From Nocardioides marmoribigeumensis (GTDB lineage Bacteria; Actinomycetota; Actinomycetes; Propionibacteriales; Nocardioidaceae): 64,000 bases of DNA. Made by a program: the position numbers and the translations under genes. The stretch is from assembly GCF_031458325.1 (NCBI RefSeq), contig NZ_JAVDYG010000001.1, positions 1,426,001 through 1,490,000 on the forward strand, read 5' to 3'. Below are positions 27,501 to 33,500 of this stretch, piece after piece; positions within the stretch are counted from its first letter, which is position 1; the number at the start of each line of letters is the position of its first letter. Below the pieces are notes generated by a model that was given only the letters and a program-made list of their open reading frames with translations, had not been told where the DNA came from and ran no database searches.

Positions 27501-30500
27501 GGCGGACGACGTACTCCTCCACCGTCTCGGTCTGGTTGACCCCGCGCTCGTCGCCGTCGGCGCCCACGTTGAGGTGCAGCACGCCACCGCTCCCGAGCGT
27601 GGCGAGCTTGGGCGGCGGGGAGTCGCTGTTGACCAGGGAGACCGGGAGGTAGAAGTCGGCGATCGTGATCGTGACGGACTTCTTGACGAACAGGATCTTG
27701 ACGGTGAACTTCGCCTTGACCGTGATCCGACCGCCGAGGGTGCCCTCGCCGTAGAAGGCGATGTCAGCACCGGCCAGCGTGATGCCGAAGAGCTTGACGT
27801 CGACGCCGCCGGTCAGGGTGATCCGGAACGTGCGCGTGTTGCCGTTGGCCCCGAAGTCCGCGCTGGTCGGGTCCTTCTCGTCGGTGCAGGTGTTGTTGTC
27901 CGAGGTCAGGTCACCTGCGTGGTGGCAGAACGAGGCGTGGGCGTTGAGGTAGCCCTTGATGCCCGTGCCGGCGATGGTGAGGTCGATGTTGCCACCGAGG
28001 TCGAAGCTGAACGTCCCGGTGGACAGGATGAAGCCTTCGGCGTGCATCGACAGGGGACCGAACGACGCCCCGAGGCTTGCCTGGACCGCCCACTTCTTGT
28101 CGGAGACGGCGATGTCGAGGCTGCCGCTCAACGAGATCAGCCTGAGCACCTTGACGCTGCCGTTGAGGTTCAGGTGGAAGTAGGCGTCCTTGGTGTCGGT
28201 GGCGGTGTCGTTGCCGTGGGTGGTGTCGATGACCAGCAGCCCGTTGACGTCGAGGTCGAAGATCGAGAGCAGGTTGGCCTTGACGCTGACGTTGACGCTG
28301 AGGAACACGCCGTCGCTGTAGAGGCCGAGGATGCCCTCGGCGTTGACGTTGATCGAGGTGTTCTGGCTGGCACCGAGCTGGAACCTGAGCGAGACGACCA
28401 TCTCGAAGGCGCCGCTGCGCAGGGACACCGCGACGAGGCCGTAGGCGTCGGCGAACCCGGCGATGGTCAGCCTGCCGGTGAGGACCACCGCCAGGTAGGC
28501 GCCCGGGGTCGAGGACAACGTGATCGTGCCGCCGTTGCCGAGGAGGCCGTTGATGGTGCCCTCGTCCACGTTGGATCCCGCGATGAGGCGCGGTCCGTTG
28601 CCGGAGATGACGTAGCAGCGGTCGTCGTCGGGGTTGCTGTCGGGAGCGCCGCAGTCCTTGAGCCGGCCGAGGAACTCACCGGTCATCGAGCCCGGGCCGT
28701 CGAGGAGGGCGGCGCTCACCGTGCCACCGGTCGGGCTCTTGCCCGCCTGGAGGTCCTGGAAGAAGCCCCACAGCGTGTCCGGGATCTCCAGGCTCATGTC
28801 GACACCAGCGGTGTTGAGCAGCAGCCGCGCCTCGGCGGAGAGCTCGAGCCCGATGCTCGAGTTGCCGATGGTCATCTCGACATCGAGGTCGGCGGCGATG
28901 CCGTCCCCGTTGATGATGACCACGCCGATGGCGCCGATGTCGAACAGCGGGTCGCCGGCCGTGATGTCCGGCCCGATGCGGAGGTCGGCGAGGACCAGCA
29001 GGTTGAGGCCCTGGTCGCTGATGTCGAGGAAGAAGACACCGTTGGCGACCATGTACTGACCCAGGGTCAGCACGCCGGCGACCTGCACGCTGACGAAGGT
29101 CTTCTCGAAGTCGATGATGTGCGGGTTGGCCGGGTTCCCGGTCGGCACCGCCAAGCCGGCGACGTCGTCACAGTCCGGGTCCTGGCCGGCCCAGTCCGGA
29201 TTGGTCGGGGTGCACCCGTCCACGGGGTCGCCCTGCTCGCCGTCCGGGTCGTAGTGGAAGCTCTTCTTGAAGTCGATGGCCGACAGCGAGGACGAGGCAC
29301 CGACCACGAGGCCGAGGTTGAGCGCGATCGCGAGGGTGCCGCCGAGGGTGAAGCCGTCGGGCAGTCCGACCAGGCCGAAGGCGTCGACGTGGACGTCGGC
29401 CGCGACGTAGACCGCCGGGTTGGTCGGGTCGGCCTTGACCCCGACGAAGATGCCGAAGTCGAGGTCCTCGATCGCGATGCCGATGGCGTCGGGGTTGCGC
29501 TTGGCCTTGCAGTCCACGGTCGCGCTGGGGGTGCAGGGCGTGACGCCGTCGTCCTGGACCCAGATCACGTCGCCGTCGGAGTCGGTCTGCCAGGAGGGAC
29601 CGTCGATGCCGACGAAGCCCAGCAGGTTGGCACCGCCGATGGTCATCGTCGTCACGCCGAGGACCTTGGTGCCGTCGGCCAGCGTCACGTCGGCCGTGCG
29701 TCCGAGCTCGAAGGCGATGCTGCCGCGCAGGGCCAGCACGCCGAAGACGTCGAGGTTGATGTCCGCGGCGGCCGCACGGATGAGCGGGGTGTCGTAGGTG
29801 AACGGCACGACGATCGGGGCGCCCCCGAACTCCGCCGGCGCGCCGACCTTGACCGAGAACGGGTCGTCGGCGCCGTTGGCGTCGTCGTAGGCACCGAAGT
29901 CGACCACGGGAAGGACGGGCAGCCCGTAGAGGAGGGGCGTCGAGATGTTGAGCTCGACCTCGATGTTCTTGGCCTCGACGGTCAGGCCGTCGATGCCGAC
30001 CAGGGCGACGTAGGCCGCGCTCGCCTTGAGGGCGATGTAGCGGATCGGGTCGATCCGGTTGGTCGGGGTCATCATCGCCAGTGCGAAGTCGACGTCCTCG
30101 AGCACCAGGCCGACGGCGTCCGGGTTGGTGTCGGTCTCGTCGTCGTCGATCACGCCGTTGTCGTTGGCGTCGACCCAGTAGGGGCCGTTGAGGCCGACGA
30201 ACGCGTGGACGTTCTGCGCACCGATCGTGAAGAACTGGAGCTCCTTCTCGGACTCGCCGAGGAAGTCGCCGAGGCCGGGGATCCCGCTGTTGTCGATGAC
30301 GGTCTGCAGGAGGTCGGTGCTGACGATGCCGTCGGTGAGCGGCATGGTCTTCACCGCGCCGTACTCGAAGTAGAAGCTGCCCGAGAGGTAGATGAACTCG
30401 GAGATCTGGAGCGTGAACTGGTTGGCGCCACCACCGATGATGAAGCCCTCGGCGTCGAGGTAGACCGACGGGTTGTCGCCACCGGTGGGGATCTCCAGAC

Positions 30501-33500
30501 CCACGGGGGTGTCAGCGTCGCCGGGCAGACTGGTGGCCCAGTTGATGGCGGGTGGTGACGTCGCGCCCGTGCCGCCGCTCCACTTCTTGGTGGAGGAGTT
30601 GACGTTGACCTCGGCGCCCTTGGCGAACAGGTCGATGCCGGGCACGCCGACCAGGCCGAGCTCGTCCACGTGGGCCTTGATCGTGTAGAACGACGGCGCG
30701 TTGCCCTCGCCGAGGCCCTGGGCGAACGGACCGCGCACCAGTGTCGCGAAGACGAAGCCCAGGTTGATGCCACCACCGAGGAAGCCGATCGCGCCGGGCG
30801 ACAGCTCGGCCTTCTGGAGGATGCCGTCGGCGCCGGTGTCGAAGACCGGGCAATTCGCCGAGCCCTCGGGACACACCGGGTTGGGGTTGTAGCCCACGAA
30901 GAGACTGGCGTTGTAGACGCCGACCTTGATCGTCTCGACGGTCACGCCGGTGAGCTTGGTGCAGTCGCCGCTCAGGGCGACGTCCTCGCCCTGGGCGGCG
31001 GCGCTGGTCGCGGCGGTCCCGAGCAGCGCGCACGCGCCGGCGTCCGGGCCGAGCAGCACGAGGCCGGTGTTGATGTCGACCGTCTCCTGGCCGCCCTTCT
31101 CGAAGGCGAACCCACCGGAGATGTGCACGAAGTTGTAGATCGAGATGACCACGCGTCCGGCGGAGATCCCGAAGATGGGGTCCTCGAAGGCGATCCAGAT
31201 CGGCGGGTTGTCCTGCCCGGTGGGCACCGCGATCCCGGCCTGGAGCGGCCCGCTGCCGTCGGGGTCGGGAAGGCTGTGCGCCCAGTCGATCCAGGCGTTG
31301 CCGGTCCCGTTGACCGGGCCGCCCTTGTTGAGGGTCAGCGCGACGTCCTCGAACCGGAACACCAGCTCGGAGGGGAGTCCGACCGGCGTGAGCAGGCCGA
31401 TGTTGGCCTGGACGGCGTAGAACGACGGCAGCTGGTCGTCCCAGCTCGCGCCCGCGATCGGCTCGACCTTGGCGAGCACGATGCCGATGTTGATGTTGTT
31501 GGCCAGCAGGCCGATGGCGTCATCGGAGAGCTCGTCCTCGTCGAGGATCGAGTCGTCCCCGGTGTTGAACGAGGTGCCCTCGGTCCCCGGCTCGTTGGGG
31601 TTGTAGCCCACGAAGATCGAGGCACCCGAGACCCCGATGAGGGTGGTGACCACCGGGACGTTCCAGATCGTCGAGCCGTTGGTGGTGGCCTTGGTGCTGC
31701 CGTTCGTCGGGTCGGTCGCCGAGCCGACGGGGCCGCCGTTGACCTGCGCGGCGAAGGTCGAGCCGCCCAGGCCCAGGCCCGAGGTGCGGATGTCGGCGTC
31801 GACCCGACCGCCCTTCTCGAAGGCGAAGCCGCCGGAGATGAAGACGAAGTCGGAGATCGCGATGGTCACCCGTGTCGCGGAGATCCCGAGGATCGGGTCC
31901 TTGAAGTCGACGTAGACGGGGGCGTTGCCGGTGCCGGTGGGCACGGCCAGGCCCGCCGGCACTGCCGGGTCGGCCTCGGTGTCCTCGGGGAAGCTGGACT
32001 CCCAGTTGACCCAGACCTCCCCACCAGGGGCGCCGGTCACGGCTCCGCCCTTGTTGATGGTGAGCATCACGCCGACGAACTCGAGCTTGAACTCCGAGGG
32101 GAGGCCGATCGGCTTGAGCAGCCCGACGCTCGCCTTGAGCGCCCAGAACGAGTCGGGGAGCTGGTTCATCCAGGCCTTGGTCGGGTCCTTCTCGACCGAG
32201 GCGAAGACCAGCCCGACGTTGATGTGGTTGGCCAGGAAGCCGATGGCACCGGGGCCGAGGTCGGCCTCGTCGAGGATCGTGTCCGAGCCGGTGTTGAACG
32301 AGGTGCCGCTGGTGCCCTGCAGGTTGGGGTTGTAGCCGACGAAGATCGAGCCGTCGGCAATCCCGAAGGTCGTGGTCGAGATCGGGACGTTCCAGATCGT
32401 CGTGGCGTTGGCCGTCGCGCCGGTCGACCCGTCCTCCGGGTCGGTCGCCTGCGCACCGCCGAGGCCGTTGATCGCGTTCGCGAGCTGACCGCCCGGCGAG
32501 GTGAGACCGCTGCCGAGGCTGCCGGTGTCGAGGTCGACGTCGTGACGCGCGCCCTGCTCGAACGCGAAGCCACCGGAGAGGTAGATGAAGTCGGAGATCG
32601 CCAGCACCACGCGGGTCGCGGAGATGCCGATGATCGGGTCCTCGAAGTCGAGGTAGATCGCCTCGTCGGGCGCCGTGGCGACGCGCAGGCCCGGCGGGAC
32701 GACCGTGTCGGCGCCGGCGTCACCTGGGAACGTCTTGGTCCAGTTGATCCAGGCCGCGGACTTCGGCGCGCCGGTGATCGGGCCGCCGCGGTTGACGGTC
32801 AGCTCGACGCCCTCGAAGCGCAGCACGAACTCGCTCGGCAGGCCCACCGGGACGAGCACGCCGATGCTGGCCTTGAGGGCCCAGAAGCGGCGGGGCAGCT
32901 GGTTCGCCCAGGCTCGGCCCGGGTCGGGGATCACGCTGGCGAAGACCATCGCGATGTCGATGTTGTTCGCCAGGAAGCCGATCGCTCCGTCGCCGAGGTC
33001 GGCCTCGTCCAGGATCGTGTCGGAGCCGGTGTTGAACGACGTGCCGTCCGTGCCCTGCAGGTTGGGGTTGTAGCCGATGAAGACCGAGCCGTGGGAGATG
33101 CCGAACATCGTCGTGCGGACCGGCAGGTTCCAGATGGTGCTGGCGTCCTCGGTGGCCCCCACGGAGCCGTCGGCCGGGTCGTCGGCCTGGGCTGCGCCGC
33201 CGCCGTTGATCAGACCAGCGAGGGTGCCCGAGGTGGCGGCCGGGATGCCGGCGGTGTCGATGTCGGCGTCGATCTCGGTGCCGAGCTCGAGGGCGAACCC
33301 GCCGGAGAGGTAGATGAAGTCGGAGATCGCCAGCACGACCCTGGTGGCGGAGATGCGCAGCAGGGGTGCGGAGAAGTTGATCCGGACCGAGGTGCCGGAG
33401 GAGTCGTCGCTGCGACCCGCCGGGATCAGCAGGCCAGGGGTCCCGCCGGGGAACGAGGCAGCCCAGTCGACCGTCGCGTTGGACGTCGGGGAGCCGGTGA

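Noticed and set aside
18340-30558. A 4,072-codon open frame on the plus strand
   Set aside because: It lies antisense to the giant gene. Its translation is Val/Asp/Arg/Gly-rich without domain structure, as expected for the complement of GC-rich codons, and has no start signals.
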